Positions 36,198 through 45,143 are shown, numbered from the stretch's first letter. The stretch: 64,000 bases of DNA from Variovorax sp. HW608 (GCF_900090195.1 NZ_LT607803.1:4614229-4678228); one strand, 5' to 3'. Made by a program: numbers and translations. Notes: generated from the letters alone by a model not told the origin.

Positions 36198-36563
36198 ATG
36201 GCAAGACTGATCATCCTGGCCCGGCACGGCAGCGTGCGGCAGGTCAACCTCGCGGGTCCGATCACCACCATCGGGCGCTCGAATTCCAACAACGTCTGCA
36301 TCGACAGCGACCGGGTGAGCCGCCACCACGCGGCCATCCAGTGGACCGGCGAGCATTTCATCCTCACCGACATGGGCAGCCGCAACGGCACCTACGTGAA
36401 TCGCGAGCGGGTCCGCGCGCACGAACTGGCCAACGGCGACGTGATCCTCGTGGGCGACTGCCAGCTCCGCTTCCTGTGCAACAGGCGGGTCGAGGTGCCG
36501 GTCGATGCGCTGCGGCTGATGCCGGCGCCGGACGAGTTCCTCCACCTCGTGCCGGCGCGCTGA
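36198..36563 (+). CDS. FHA-domain protein
   Basis: The 121-residue protein is essentially one forkhead-associated domain: TTIGRSNSNNVCIDSDRVSRHHAAIQ, then LTDMGSRNGTYVNRERV. The GR, SRHH and NGT motifs that hold phosphothreonine are intact. FHA proteins bind phosphorylated partners, but no Ser/Thr kinase or phosphatase gene lies in the window. An ATG at 36168 would add ten residues; MARLIILARHGSV is taken as the start. It is convergent with a GAF gene, their stop codons adjoining. Confidence 0.88.
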   Translation: MARLIILARHGSVRQVNLAGPITTIGRSNSNNVCIDSDRVSRHHAAIQWTGEHFILTDMGSRNGTYVNRERVRAHELANGDVILVGDCQLRFLCNRRVEVPVDALRLMPAPDEFLHLVPAR

Positions 36564-37085
36564 TCAGGCGGCGCGCGCTTCGGTGCGGTGCTGCACCTGC
36601 GCCGCGGTGCCTTGCGCGACGGGCGCGGCGGTCCGCGGACGGCGCTCGCCGACCAAGCGGGCCGCCAGTTGCGCGGCCATTTCCAGCTTCTTGAGATCGC
36701 GCGCCTCGATGGCCGGATCGGGGTTGAAGCTGAACGAGTACAGGGTGCCGTAGACGCCGCCGTTCACCACCACCGGCGCGCTGAGGTAGCAGCCGGCCGG
36801 CACGCGGGCGTTGAGTACCTGGCGGCAGAAGGCCATTTCCAGCGGCTCCGCCTGCTCGTCGATGAACTGGGCGCGTAACGTGGGCGAGCGGTGCGCCACG
36901 CGCTGGCCGTCCACCACTTCGCAGGCGAAGGCAGCGTCCATGCCCTGCTGCTCGCGCAGCAGCTTCAGCACCTGGTGGACGCCCGGATCGATCAGCGGAT
37001 CGCAGTAGTCCGGCGTGGCGATGAGCAGGTCCGACACCTTGACCTCGAGGGCACCGGGGGCGAATTCGCAGTCGTAATAGCTCAT
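36564..37085 (-). CDS. GAF-domain protein
   Basis: The 173-residue protein is a single GAF domain: LLREQQGMDAAFACEVVDGQRVAHRSPTL, then QAEPLEMAFCRQVL and YLSAPVVVNGGVYGTLYSFSFNPDP, the usual small-molecule or chromophore fold. No output domain follows, only a variable Ala/Arg tail. It may be a redox or ligand sensor acting on another protein. Its promoter region (37086-37289) contains nested inverted repeats shared with the divergent formate dehydrogenase operon. Confidence 0.8.
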   Translation of the reverse strand: MSYYDCEFAPGALEVKVSDLLIATPDYCDPLIDPGVHQVLKLLREQQGMDAAFACEVVDGQRVAHRSPTLRAQFIDEQAEPLEMAFCRQVLNARVPAGCYLSAPVVVNGGVYGTLYSFSFNPDPAIEARDLKKLEMAAQLAARLVGERRPRTAAPVAQGTAAQVQHRTEARAA

Positions 37086-37187
37086 GTGTAGGGCCTTCGT
37101 GTTACTTTGTGTGAATGGCTCCATTGGAGCGCATGACACGCCGGTTTCTTGGAAATGAGAACTTAGGTTTCCGATTTGTTGATGACT

Positions 37188-37235
37188 TTGTCACGAAAGT
37201 ACTACAAGGTGTAGTACTTTGTAACCCAGTGACAA
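37188..37235. promoter_or_regulatory. Nested inverted repeats between GAF gene and fdh operon
   Basis: AAAGTACTACA AGG TGTAGTACTTT at 37196-37220 is a perfect 11-base inverted repeat. Around it, TTGTCAC at 37188-37194 and GTGACAA at 37229-37235 form a second perfect pair. The symmetry and its place in the 204-base divergent spacer suggest a regulator binding site. The core resembles the TACTACA/TGTAGTA half-sites of BlaI/CopY-type repressors, but with a three-base centre; the protein is unknown. Confidence 0.65.
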
Positions 37236-37289
37236 CCCCGATTCCCGTGATCGCCTGTCGTCCCCGGCGCATGGGCTATCGTCTTTTGC

Positions 37290-37877
37290 ATGGCGCAATC
37301 CGAAATCCAGACCCCGGCCGGCCACGAATCGCCCCTCGACGTCGCCGTCGTGATGCGGCGCGAGCGCCTGCACGGGCCGTCGAGCCACTGGCAGGCGTGG
37401 CGCTGGACGCTCGACGACGTGGTGCCCGACGAACCGGGCTTCGGCCGCGCGCCGCGCCTCCTGCACGACGGCGAGGAGGTGCAGCGCTGGCTGCATCCGG
37501 GCTTCAAGGTCGAACTGTTCCGCGACGAGGCCGAGGGCTATCACCTGAACGTCTCGTCGCCCGCCCCCTGCTGGTTCGTGCTCTGGCGCATGGACGAGGA
37601 GGCCACGCTGGCCGCCGAGCCGATCCCGCGTCCGGTGGTCGTGACCCTCAGCTACTACGAGGCCGGACGGTGGCTCGACGCACAGGAAACCGTCGAGCAG
37701 GTGCCGGCGCCCAGGGAGGTCGTGGCGTGGCTGCGCGCCTTCGTGGACGAGCACTACGTGATCGAACCCAAGCGCCGCAAGCGCCCGGAGAGCTTCCGCT
37801 CGCTGACCGACCGTTTCGGCAATGCCGCGAGCGTGTCCACCGAAAAGCCGCGCGGCCGGGGAGCCGGCGATGTCTGA
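37290..37877 (+). CDS. DUF3305 formate-dehydrogenase accessory protein
   Basis: The 195-residue protein contains VVMRRERLHGPSSHWQAWRWTLDDVVPDE and FKVELFRDEAEGYHLNVSSPAPCWFVLWRM, the DUF3305 pattern. Members occur almost only in operons for periplasmic formate dehydrogenases, before DUF3306. The role is not established; assembly or maturation is likely. It is cytoplasmic by sequence. Its last codons overlap the start of the DUF3306 gene by eight bases. It opens the second formate dehydrogenase operon. Confidence 0.88.
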   Translation: MAQSEIQTPAGHESPLDVAVVMRRERLHGPSSHWQAWRWTLDDVVPDEPGFGRAPRLLHDGEEVQRWLHPGFKVELFRDEAEGYHLNVSSPAPCWFVLWRMDEEATLAAEPIPRPVVVTLSYYEAGRWLDAQETVEQVPAPREVVAWLRAFVDEHYVIEPKRRKRPESFRSLTDRFGNAASVSTEKPRGRGAGDV

Positions 37878-38493
37878 AGGCTTCTTCGACCGCTGGTCGC
37901 GCCGCAAGCAGCAGGCGCGCAGCGGGGAGGTGGCGGACGAACCGCAGAAGCCGCCGGCGCAACCGGTGCCGGTGGAGCGGCCGGCCGCTGCGCCGGCCGT
38001 CGAGCCCGAAACCACTGGCAGCCCACTGCCCGTCGAAGCCGTCGAGGCGCCGCCGCTCACCCTGGAGGACGTGAAGGCCCTGCGCGTCGACTCGGACTTC
38101 CGGCCCTTCGTGGCGCAGAACGTGGCGCCCGAGGTGCGCAACGCCGCCTTCCGGAAGCTCTTCTCCGATCCGCATTTCAACGTCATGGACGGCCTGGACA
38201 CCTACATCGACGACTACTCCAAACCTTCGCCGCTGCCCGAGGGCGCCTTGCGCCAGATGGCCAGCGCCAAGTTCCTGAAGCTCTTCGACGAAGACCCCGC
38301 GCATCCCGAAGAAACTCCCGAGGGTGATGGATTGGTCGGCGTGGCAAAGTCCGGACATTCCGGGGATCTTCCCAGCCCGCCGGTGGCCGATGCGCCACCT
38401 GCCAGCCCAAAGACTGATGACCACGACGCTGATCTGCGACTGCAACCAGACGATGCCCCTCGAGCCGAAGACGCTCGGGACCGCGCTGACTGA
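37870..38493 (+). CDS. DUF3306 formate-dehydrogenase accessory protein
   Basis: The 207-residue protein starts MSEGFFDRWSRRKQQAR, a DUF3306 hallmark, followed by a Pro/Ala-rich linker, then the conserved core (LTLEDVKALRVDSDFRPFVAQNVAPEVRNAAFRKLFSDPHFNVMDGLDTYIDDYS). It has no signal or membrane segment. It overlaps both neighbours: DUF3305 upstream and the ferredoxin gene downstream (about 77 bases). Function unknown; genomic context ties it to formate dehydrogenase. Confidence 0.88.
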   Translation: MSEGFFDRWSRRKQQARSGEVADEPQKPPAQPVPVERPAAAPAVEPETTGSPLPVEAVEAPPLTLEDVKALRVDSDFRPFVAQNVAPEVRNAAFRKLFSDPHFNVMDGLDTYIDDYSKPSPLPEGALRQMASAKFLKLFDEDPAHPEETPEGDGLVGVAKSGHSGDLPSPPVADAPPASPKTDDHDADLRLQPDDAPRAEDARDRAD

Positions 38494-40540
38494 ATCCCTC
38501 CCACTGCATTCGACGCTCTGCCGTCGCGAGGCGCCGGCCTTCCAGCGGGCGATCCAGTCCGGTGACGACGTGGTGGTCGCGTGCACGCAGGAAAAAAGAC
38601 TCTTCGGAGAACTCGCGCAGCAGACGCCCGGAGCGAGCTCCCCGATCCGCTTCGTCAACATCCGCGAGACCGGCGGCTGGAGCCGCGACGCGAAGAGCGC
38701 GATGCCGAAGATCGCCGCGCTGCTGGCGGCCGCCGGGCTGCCCGAGCCCGATCCGGTCTCGACCGTGAGCTATGCCAGCCAGGGCCGGCTGCTGATCGTC
38801 GGGCCCCTCGATGCGGCCGAGCAGGCTGCCGCGCTGCTGGCCGATGCGCTCGAGGTGACGATCTTTTCGCGCGGGCCCGGCGTCGCCGGCGGCGCGCAGG
38901 AGCGGCGCTGGCCCGTGATCGCCGGACGCATCGATGCGCTGGCGGGGTGGCTCGGCGCGTTCAAGCTGCAGTGGACGCAGGACAACCCGATCGACCTCGA
39001 CCTGTGCACGCGCTGCAATGCCTGCTTGAGCGCCTGCCCCGAGCAGGCCATCGGGCTCGACTACCAGATCGACACCGTGAAGTGCACCTCGCACCGGGAT
39101 TGCGAGCGCGCCTGCGCCGTGGCGGGCGCGATCCGCTTCGATCGCGCGCGCGAGCCGCAGGACGGCGCCTTCGACCTCGTGCTCGATCTCGGCACGGCGC
39201 CGCTCATCGACTGGCACGCGCCGCCGCAAGGCTACTTCCATCTTGCGGGCGGCATGTCGCATCCGAAGGCCGCGCAGACCTTGATGCGGCTGCGCGAACT
39301 GGTCGGTGAATTCGAGAAGCCGAAGTTCTTCGACTACAAGCAGAAGCTCTGCGCGCACAGCCGCAACGAAGTGGTCGGCTGCAACGCCTGCATCGAGGTG
39401 TGCTCGGCCCACGCGGTCAGCAGTGACAAGGAGCGCCAGCGCATCGTCGTCAACCCGAACCTCTGCGTCGGCTGCGGTGCCTGCACGACGGTGTGCCCGA
39501 CCGGTGCGCTCGCCTACACCTACCCGCGCACGCCGGACCAGGGGCTCAAGCTGCGCACGCTGCTCGCGACCTACGCCGCTGCCGGCGGACGCGACGCGAC
39601 GCTGCTGCTGCACAGCGAGGAGGGCGGGCGCGCGCTGGTCGAACAGCTCGGCCGCGCGGCGCAGCTTCGCAAGGCGCATGGCGTTCCAGCGAACGTGATT
39701 CCGGTGGCGCTCTTCCATGCGGCGAGCACCGGCATCGACCTCTGGCTGAGCGCGGTGGCGTTCGGCGCCTCGCAGGTGTGCGTGCTGCTGACCGGCGAAG
39801 AAGCGCCGCAGTACGTCGCGGCCATGAAGAAGCAGGCGGAGATCGCCCAGGCGCTGTTGCATGGCCTGGGCTATACCGGCACGCACTTCAGGCTCATCGA
39901 AGCGGCAACGCCGGCTGCGCTCGACACCGCGCTGGCCGGCTTGCGCGAGACCCGGCAGATCGTGCCGTCCAGGGCCGCGCGCTTCGCGGTCGGTGCGGAA
40001 AAGCGCAGCACGCTCGAGCTGGCGCTGGATCACCTGATGGACGAGTCGCCCGCGCTGAAGGCGGCGGCCGATGCGCCGCTGGCGGTCCCGTTGCCGGCGG
40101 GCGCGCCCTTCGGCGCCATCGCGGTCGACAAGGACAAGTGCACCCTGTGCCTCGCCTGCGTCAGCGCCTGTCCCGCGGCCGCGCTGCAGGACAACCGGGA
40201 TTCGCCGCAGCTGCGCTTCATCGAGAAGAACTGCGTCCAGTGCGGACTCTGCGAAACCACCTGCCCCGAGGATGCGATCGAACTCGTGCCGCGCCTCTTG
40301 GCCTCGCCCGCGCGCAGGCAGCCCGCAGTGCTCAACGAGGCCAGGCCGTGGGCCTGCATCCGCTGCGGCAAGCCCTTCGGCACGCAGAAGGCCATCGAGG
40401 CGATGCTGGTCAAGCTGGCCGGCCACGCAATGTTCCAGGGCGAGGCGCTGGAGCGCCTCAAGATGTGCAGCGACTGCCGGGTCATCGACCTCTACAGCGC
40501 CCAGGACGAAATCAAGATCACCAGGATCCCGCCGCAATGA
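38417..40540 (+). CDS. Polyferredoxin-like 4Fe-4S protein of the fdh operon
   Basis: The 707-residue protein carries many cluster motifs: CTRCNACLSACPEQA, a CTSHRDCERAC variant, CNACIEVCSAHA, CVGCGACTTVCPTGA, CTLCLACVSACPAAA and CVQCGLCETTCPEDA, plus C-terminal CIRCGKPFG and CSDCR. Between them lies a domain without cysteines (about 400-560, with VIPVALFHAASTGIDLWL) resembling CoB-CoM heterodisulfide reductase-type delta folds. No signal or membrane segment is seen, so it is cytoplasmic. It probably moves electrons or helps Fe-S/Mo maturation of the exported enzyme. The ATG at 38417 overlaps DUF3306, and the stop overlaps the TorD gene. Confidence 0.8.
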   Translation: MTTTLICDCNQTMPLEPKTLGTALTESLPLHSTLCRREAPAFQRAIQSGDDVVVACTQEKRLFGELAQQTPGASSPIRFVNIRETGGWSRDAKSAMPKIAALLAAAGLPEPDPVSTVSYASQGRLLIVGPLDAAEQAAALLADALEVTIFSRGPGVAGGAQERRWPVIAGRIDALAGWLGAFKLQWTQDNPIDLDLCTRCNACLSACPEQAIGLDYQIDTVKCTSHRDCERACAVAGAIRFDRAREPQDGAFDLVLDLGTAPLIDWHAPPQGYFHLAGGMSHPKAAQTLMRLRELVGEFEKPKFFDYKQKLCAHSRNEVVGCNACIEVCSAHAVSSDKERQRIVVNPNLCVGCGACTTVCPTGALAYTYPRTPDQGLKLRTLLATYAAAGGRDATLLLHSEEGGRALVEQLGRAAQLRKAHGVPANVIPVALFHAASTGIDLWLSAVAFGASQVCVLLTGEEAPQYVAAMKKQAEIAQALLHGLGYTGTHFRLIEAATPAALDTALAGLRETRQIVPSRAARFAVGAEKRSTLELALDHLMDESPALKAAADAPLAVPLPAGAPFGAIAVDKDKCTLCLACVSACPAAALQDNRDSPQLRFIEKNCVQCGLCETTCPEDAIELVPRLLASPARRQPAVLNEARPWACIRCGKPFGTQKAIEAMLVKLAGHAMFQGEALERLKMCSDCRVIDLYSAQDEIKITRIPPQ

Positions 40541-41154
40541 GCCAGACCTTCCCTGCGACCTCGGCCCTCGACGAAGAAATCGCGCGCGCGGAACTCTACG
40601 GCCTGCTCGCGCGGCTCTGGTATGCGGCGCCGGATGCCGCCTTGCTCGAAGCCTTCCAGGTCGCGCCGACCGAGGCCCCGGCCGCCGGCGCCTTCCTCGA
40701 GGAGCCGTGGCGGCATCTCGTCGGCGTCGGGCGCGGCATGGACATCGCCGCGCTCGATGACGAATACGACGCGCTCTTCGGCGGCATCGGCAAGCCGGAG
40801 GTCTTTCTCTTCGGCTCGCACTACCTGAGCGGCTTCCTCAACGACAAGCCGCTCGCCAAGCTGCGGGGCGACCTCGACCAGCTCGGCCTGGCGCGCGAAG
40901 AGAGCGTGCCCGAAACCGAGGACCACATCGCCTTCCTGTTCGAGGTGATGCGCTACCTGATCGCGGGCGAGGACGCAGCGGTGGCCAACCTGACCCGTCA
41001 GCGGGCGTTCTTCTCGGCCCACATCCTGCCCTGGCTTCCGGCGCTGTGCGATGCCGTGTCCGGGCATTCGAAGGCCCGTTTCTACGCCGCGCTGGCGGCG
41101 CTCACGCGTGCCTTCGGCGAGGTCGAGGCCCAGGGCTTCGACATGCTCGGCTGA
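40537..41154 (+). CDS. TorD-family molybdoenzyme chaperone
   Basis: The 205-residue all-helical protein shows the TorD/DmsD layout: ELYGLLARLWYAAPD at the N terminus, the signature LDDEYDALFGGIGKPEVFLFGSHYLSGFLNDKPLAKLR, and ETEDHIAFLFEVMRYLI. Such chaperones bind the Tat signal of a molybdoenzyme and hold it until the cofactor is inserted. The client is probably the Tat-exported formate dehydrogenase encoded 0.4 kb on. ATGA overlap with the ferredoxin gene indicates coupling. Confidence 0.9.
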   Translation: MSQTFPATSALDEEIARAELYGLLARLWYAAPDAALLEAFQVAPTEAPAAGAFLEEPWRHLVGVGRGMDIAALDDEYDALFGGIGKPEVFLFGSHYLSGFLNDKPLAKLRGDLDQLGLAREESVPETEDHIAFLFEVMRYLIAGEDAAVANLTRQRAFFSAHILPWLPALCDAVSGHSKARFYAALAALTRAFGEVEAQGFDMLG

Positions 41155-41272
41155 GAACAGGGGAAATCTCAGAGGGAATTTCAGACCACCGTATTAGGGT
41201 CTGGACTAGTATCCGAACTTATGTAACTGGTTTCATATCTGACTGGTGCGTCAGCCATTCCTGGAGTTCGTC

Positions 41273-41500
41273 ATGCAGGACTGTCAAGCTTCCGGCCCAC
41301 GGCCGGCTTCCCGTCGGGGATTCTTTTTCGGCGCCGCCACGGTCGGCGCAGCCGCAGCGGCCGTCACGGTGCTGCCGAAGGTCGTGCAGGCGCCCGATGC
41401 CTCCGCCGCCGCGCCCGAGCCCAAGCCCGCGCCCGAAAAGGGGGGCGGCTACACGCTGAGCGAGCACGTCAAGCGCTACTACAAGACCGCGTCCGCCTGA
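41273..41500 (+). CDS. Small twin-arginine protein of formate dehydrogenase operon
   Basis: The 75-residue protein has a twin-arginine signal, SRRGFFFGAATVGAAAAAVTV, near residue 14, then a short Pro/Ala-rich linker and a conserved-looking end (GGYTLSEHVKRYYKTASA). It fits the short Tat-target family found immediately before the alpha subunit of many periplasmic formate dehydrogenases. It may be a small subunit or an assembly factor. It is preceded by a 118-base spacer, so a promoter may lie there. Confidence 0.85.
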   Translation: MQDCQASGPRPASRRGFFFGAATVGAAAAAVTVLPKVVQAPDASAAAPEPKPAPEKGGGYTLSEHVKRYYKTASA

Positions 41501-41516
41501 AGACGGAGGTGAACCC

Positions 41517-44513
41517 ATGCTATTGACCAAGAAAGCGAGCGGCACCGCGCGTGACGGCGCCGCGACCCCTGCAATTTCCTCCAACTCCACGTCATCGTTC
41601 GTGCACAGCCTCCGGCGCGGGCTCTCCAACGCCCTGCCGACCATGGACCGGCGCGCCTTCCTGCGGCGCTCCGGACTGGGCGTCGGCGTCGGCCTCGCGG
41701 CAGGCCAGCTCACGCTGATCCGCAAGGCCCAGGCAGCCGACGGCCGGCCCACCGCGATCGGCGCCGGCAAGGTCGAAGTCCGCCGCACGGTGTGTTCGCA
41801 CTGCTCGGTCGGCTGCGCATCGGATGCCGTGGTCGAGAACGGCGTCTGGGTGCGCCAGGAGCCGGTGTTCGACTCGCCGATCAACCTCGGCGCGCATTGC
41901 GCCAAGGGCGCGGCCCTGCGCGAGCATGGCCATGGCGAATACCGCCTGCGCTATCCGATGAAGCTGGTGAACGGCAAGTACCAGCGCATCAGCTGGGACA
42001 CCGCGCTCGACGAGATCACGGCCAAGCTCAAGGAACTCAGCAAGGCCAGCGGGCCCGACTCGGTCTACTGGATCGGCTCCAGCAAGCACAGCAACGAGCA
42101 GTCGTACCTGCTGCGCAAGTTCGTGAGCTTCTTCGGCAGCAACAACTGCGACCACCAGGCGCGCATCTGCCACTCCACCACCGTCGCCGGCGTTGCGAAC
42201 ACATGGGGCTACGGCGCCATGACCAATTCGTACAACGACATGCGCAATGCCAAGGTCGCGATGTACATCGGCTCGAACGCGGCCGAGGCGCATCCGGTCA
42301 GCATGCTGCACATGCTCCATTCCAAGGAGCGCGGCTGCAAGATGATCGTGGTCGATCCGCGCTTCACGCGCACGGCCGCCAAGGCCGACGAGTACGTGCG
42401 GATCCGGTCGGGCTCCGACATCGCCTTCCTCTTCGGCATCCTCCACCACGTCTTCAAGAACGGCTGGGAAGACAAGCAGTTCATCAACGACCGCGTCTTC
42501 GGCATGGACGAAGTGCGCGCCGAAGTGCTCGCCAAGTGGACGCCCGACAAGGTCGAGGAGGTTTGCGGCGTCAAGGAAGCGCAGGTCCTCAAGGTCGCGA
42601 CCTGGCTCCACGAGAACCGCCCCGGCACCGTCGTCTGGTGCATGGGCCAGACCCAGCACACGATCGGCAACGCGATCGTGCGCGCCTCGTGCATCCTGCA
42701 GCTCGCGCTCGGCAACGTGGGCGTCTCGGGCGGCGGCACCAACATCTTCCGCGGCCACGACAACGTGCAAGGCGCCACCGACGTCGGCCCGAACCCGGAT
42801 TCGCTGCCCGGCTACTACGGCCTCACCGAAGGCTCGTGGAAGCATTTCGCGGCGAGCTGGGGCGTCGACTACGAGTGGATCAAGAGCCGCTACGCCTCGC
42901 CCGCGATGATGAGCAAGCCCGGCATCACCGTGTCGCGCTGGATCGACGGCGTGCTCGAGAAGAACGAGCTGATCGACCAGGACTCGAACCTGCGCGGCGT
43001 CTTCTACTGGGGCCATGCGCCGAATTCGCAGACGCGCGGCCTCGAGATGAAGCGGGCGATGGACAAGCTCGACCTGCTGGTCGTGATCGACCCCTATCCG
43101 TCCGCCACCGCGGCGATGGCGGCGATGCCCGGCAAGCCGGAGGACCTCAACCCGAATCGCGCGGTGTACCTGCTGCCGGCTTGCACGCAGTTCGAGACCA
43201 GCGGGTCGTGCACCGCGTCGAACCGCTCGCTGCAGTGGCGCGAGAAGGTCATCGAGCCGCTGTGGGAAAGCCGCAGCGACCACATGATCATGCAGCAGTT
43301 CGCCGACCGCCTCGGCTTCGGCAAGGAACTGAGCAAGAACTACCGGATGCAGAAGGTCAAGGGCATGGACGAGCCCTTGCCCGACGACATCCTGCGCGAG
43401 ATCAACAAGAACTGCTGGTCCATCGGCTACACCGGTCAGAGCCCCGAACGGCTGCAGGCGCACATGCGCAACATGGCCGCCTTCGACGTCGCCACGCTCA
43501 GGGCCAAGGCCTCGGTCAAGGACAAGGTCAACGGCTACGACATCGCGGGCGACTATTTCGGCCTGCCGTGGCCCTGCTACGGCACGCCGGAGCTCAAGCA
43601 CCCCGGCTCGCCGAACCTCTACGACACCTCCAAGCACGTGATGGACGGCGGCGGCAACTTCCGCGCGAACTTCGGCGTCGAGCGCAACGGCAAGAACCTG
43701 CTCGCCGAGGACGGTTCGCATTCGCTGGGGGCGGCCATCACCACCGGCTACCCCGAGCTCGACCATCTGTTGCTCAAGCGGCTCGGCTGGTGGGACGAAC
43801 TCACCGAGGCCGAGAAGGCCAAGGCCGACGGCAAGAACTGGAAGACCGACCCCTCGGGCGGCATGATCCGCGTCTTCATGAAGAACCATGGTTGCCATCC
43901 CTTCGGCAACGCCAAGGCGCGGGCGACGGTCTGGAACTTCCCGGATGCGATTCCGCAGCACCGCGAGCCGCTCTACGGCACCCGGCCCGACCTCGCCGCG
44001 AAGTACCCGACCCACGACGACAAGATGGCCTTCTGGCGCATGCCGACGCTCTACAAGACGGTGCAGCAGCGCAACATCGCGGACAAGATCTCGGAGAAGT
44101 TCCCCTATGTCATGACCTCCGGCCGGCTGGTCGAGTACGAGGGCGGCGGCGAGGAAACGCGCTCCAACCCGTGGCTCGCCGAGCTGCAGCAGCAGATGTT
44201 CATCGAGATCAATCCCAAGGTCGCGGCCGAGAAGGGCATCCGCAACGGCGAGCGCGCCTGGGTGATGACGCCGACCGGTGCGCGCCTGAACGTGCAGGCC
44301 CAGGTGACCGAGCGGGTCGGGCCCGACACGGTGTTCATGCCGTTCCACTTCTCGGGGCACTGGCAGGGTGCCGACCTGCTGGCCTACTACCCGGAGGGTG
44401 CACACCCGATCGTGCGCGGCGAGGCGATCAACACCTCGACCACCTATGGCTACGACAGCGTGACCATGATGCAAGAGACCAAGACGACGGTCTGCAACGT
44501 TGAACGCGCTTAA
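41517..44513 (+). CDS. Periplasmic formate dehydrogenase, catalytic alpha subunit
   Basis: The 998-residue molybdoenzyme has a Tat signal (DRRAFLRRSGLGVGVGLAAG) after a 42-residue leader, the N-terminal 4Fe-4S motif CSHCSVGC plus a distant Cys, then bis-MGD-binding domains. The Mo ligand is C218 in DHQARICHSTT, encoded by TGC where E. coli FdnG has selenocysteine. GQTQHTIGNAIVRA and the C-terminal FMPFHFSGHWQGADLL are typical. It oxidises formate in the periplasm and sends electrons through the Fe-S subunit to cytochrome b. A start at 41643 would remove the leader, but the longer form is usual in relatives. Confidence 0.93.
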   Translation: MLLTKKASGTARDGAATPAISSNSTSSFVHSLRRGLSNALPTMDRRAFLRRSGLGVGVGLAAGQLTLIRKAQAADGRPTAIGAGKVEVRRTVCSHCSVGCASDAVVENGVWVRQEPVFDSPINLGAHCAKGAALREHGHGEYRLRYPMKLVNGKYQRISWDTALDEITAKLKELSKASGPDSVYWIGSSKHSNEQSYLLRKFVSFFGSNNCDHQARICHSTTVAGVANTWGYGAMTNSYNDMRNAKVAMYIGSNAAEAHPVSMLHMLHSKERGCKMIVVDPRFTRTAAKADEYVRIRSGSDIAFLFGILHHVFKNGWEDKQFINDRVFGMDEVRAEVLAKWTPDKVEEVCGVKEAQVLKVATWLHENRPGTVVWCMGQTQHTIGNAIVRASCILQLALGNVGVSGGGTNIFRGHDNVQGATDVGPNPDSLPGYYGLTEGSWKHFAASWGVDYEWIKSRYASPAMMSKPGITVSRWIDGVLEKNELIDQDSNLRGVFYWGHAPNSQTRGLEMKRAMDKLDLLVVIDPYPSATAAMAAMPGKPEDLNPNRAVYLLPACTQFETSGSCTASNRSLQWREKVIEPLWESRSDHMIMQQFADRLGFGKELSKNYRMQKVKGMDEPLPDDILREINKNCWSIGYTGQSPERLQAHMRNMAAFDVATLRAKASVKDKVNGYDIAGDYFGLPWPCYGTPELKHPGSPNLYDTSKHVMDGGGNFRANFGVERNGKNLLAEDGSHSLGAAITTGYPELDHLLLKRLGWWDELTEAEKAKADGKNWKTDPSGGMIRVFMKNHGCHPFGNAKARATVWNFPDAIPQHREPLYGTRPDLAAKYPTHDDKMAFWRMPTLYKTVQQRNIADKISEKFPYVMTSGRLVEYEGGGEETRSNPWLAELQQQMFIEINPKVAAEKGIRNGERAWVMTPTGARLNVQAQVTERVGPDTVFMPFHFSGHWQGADLLAYYPEGAHPIVRGEAINTSTTYGYDSVTMMQETKTTVCNVERA

Positions 44514-44522
44514 GGAAATCCC

Positions 44523-45143
44523 ATGGCCAGAATGAAATTCATCTGCGACTCCGAGCGCTGCATCGAATGCAACGGCTGCGTCACCGCGTGCAAGAACGAG
44601 AACGAAGTGCCGTGGGGCGTGAACCGCCGCCGCGTGGTCACGCTCAATGACGGCGTGCCGGGCGAGCGCTCGATCTCCGTCGCCTGCATGCATTGCTCGG
44701 ACGCGCCGTGCATGGCGGTGTGCCCGGTGCAGTGCTTCTATCGCACCGAGGAAGGCGTGGTGCTGCACGACAAGGACGTGTGCATCGGCTGCGGCTATTG
44801 TTCCTATGCCTGCCCGTTCGGCGCGCCGCAGTTCCCGTCGCAAGGCACCTTCGGCGCACGCGGCAAGATGGACAAGTGCACCTTCTGCGCCGGCGGCCCC
44901 GAAGCCAACGGCTCTGAGGCCGAGTTCGAGAAATACGGGCGCAACCGCCTCGCGGAAGGCAAGCTGCCCGCCTGCGCCGAAATGTGCTCGACCAAGGCCC
45001 TGCTCGCGGGCGATGGCGATGTCGTGGCGGACATCTTCCGCACGCGCGTGGTCCAGCGCGGCAAGGGCGCGGAAGTCTGGGGCTGGGGCACGGCCTACGG
45101 TTCGCGCCAGGCCGGCACGCCGACCAACGGAGGCACCAAGTGA
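44523..45143 (+). CDS. Formate dehydrogenase iron-sulfur (beta) subunit
   Basis: The 206-residue ferredoxin-like subunit has motifs for four 4Fe-4S clusters: CIECNGCVTACKNE, CMHCSDAPCMAVCP, CIGCGYCSYACPFG, and CTFC with two later cysteines. Unlike E. coli FdnH it lacks a C-terminal membrane helix and is shorter. It carries electrons from the alpha subunit to the cytochrome b. It has no signal of its own and should be exported with the alpha subunit. It starts nine bases after the alpha stop; its own stop overlaps the next start (GTGA). Confidence 0.93.
   Translation: MARMKFICDSERCIECNGCVTACKNENEVPWGVNRRRVVTLNDGVPGERSISVACMHCSDAPCMAVCPVQCFYRTEEGVVLHDKDVCIGCGYCSYACPFGAPQFPSQGTFGARGKMDKCTFCAGGPEANGSEAEFEKYGRNRLAEGKLPACAEMCSTKALLAGDGDVVADIFRTRVVQRGKGAEVWGWGTAYGSRQAGTPTNGGTK

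Noticed and set aside
41182..41203. CAGACC/GGTCTG hairpin in the spacer after the TorD-type gene
   Set aside because: The stem is only six base pairs with no T-run, too weak to call a terminator or operator.
42150..42190. Possible selenocysteine formate dehydrogenase
   Set aside because: The Mo-ligand position is TGC (cysteine 218), not TGA, and the soluble enzyme also has TGC at its ligand; no SECIS-like need arises.
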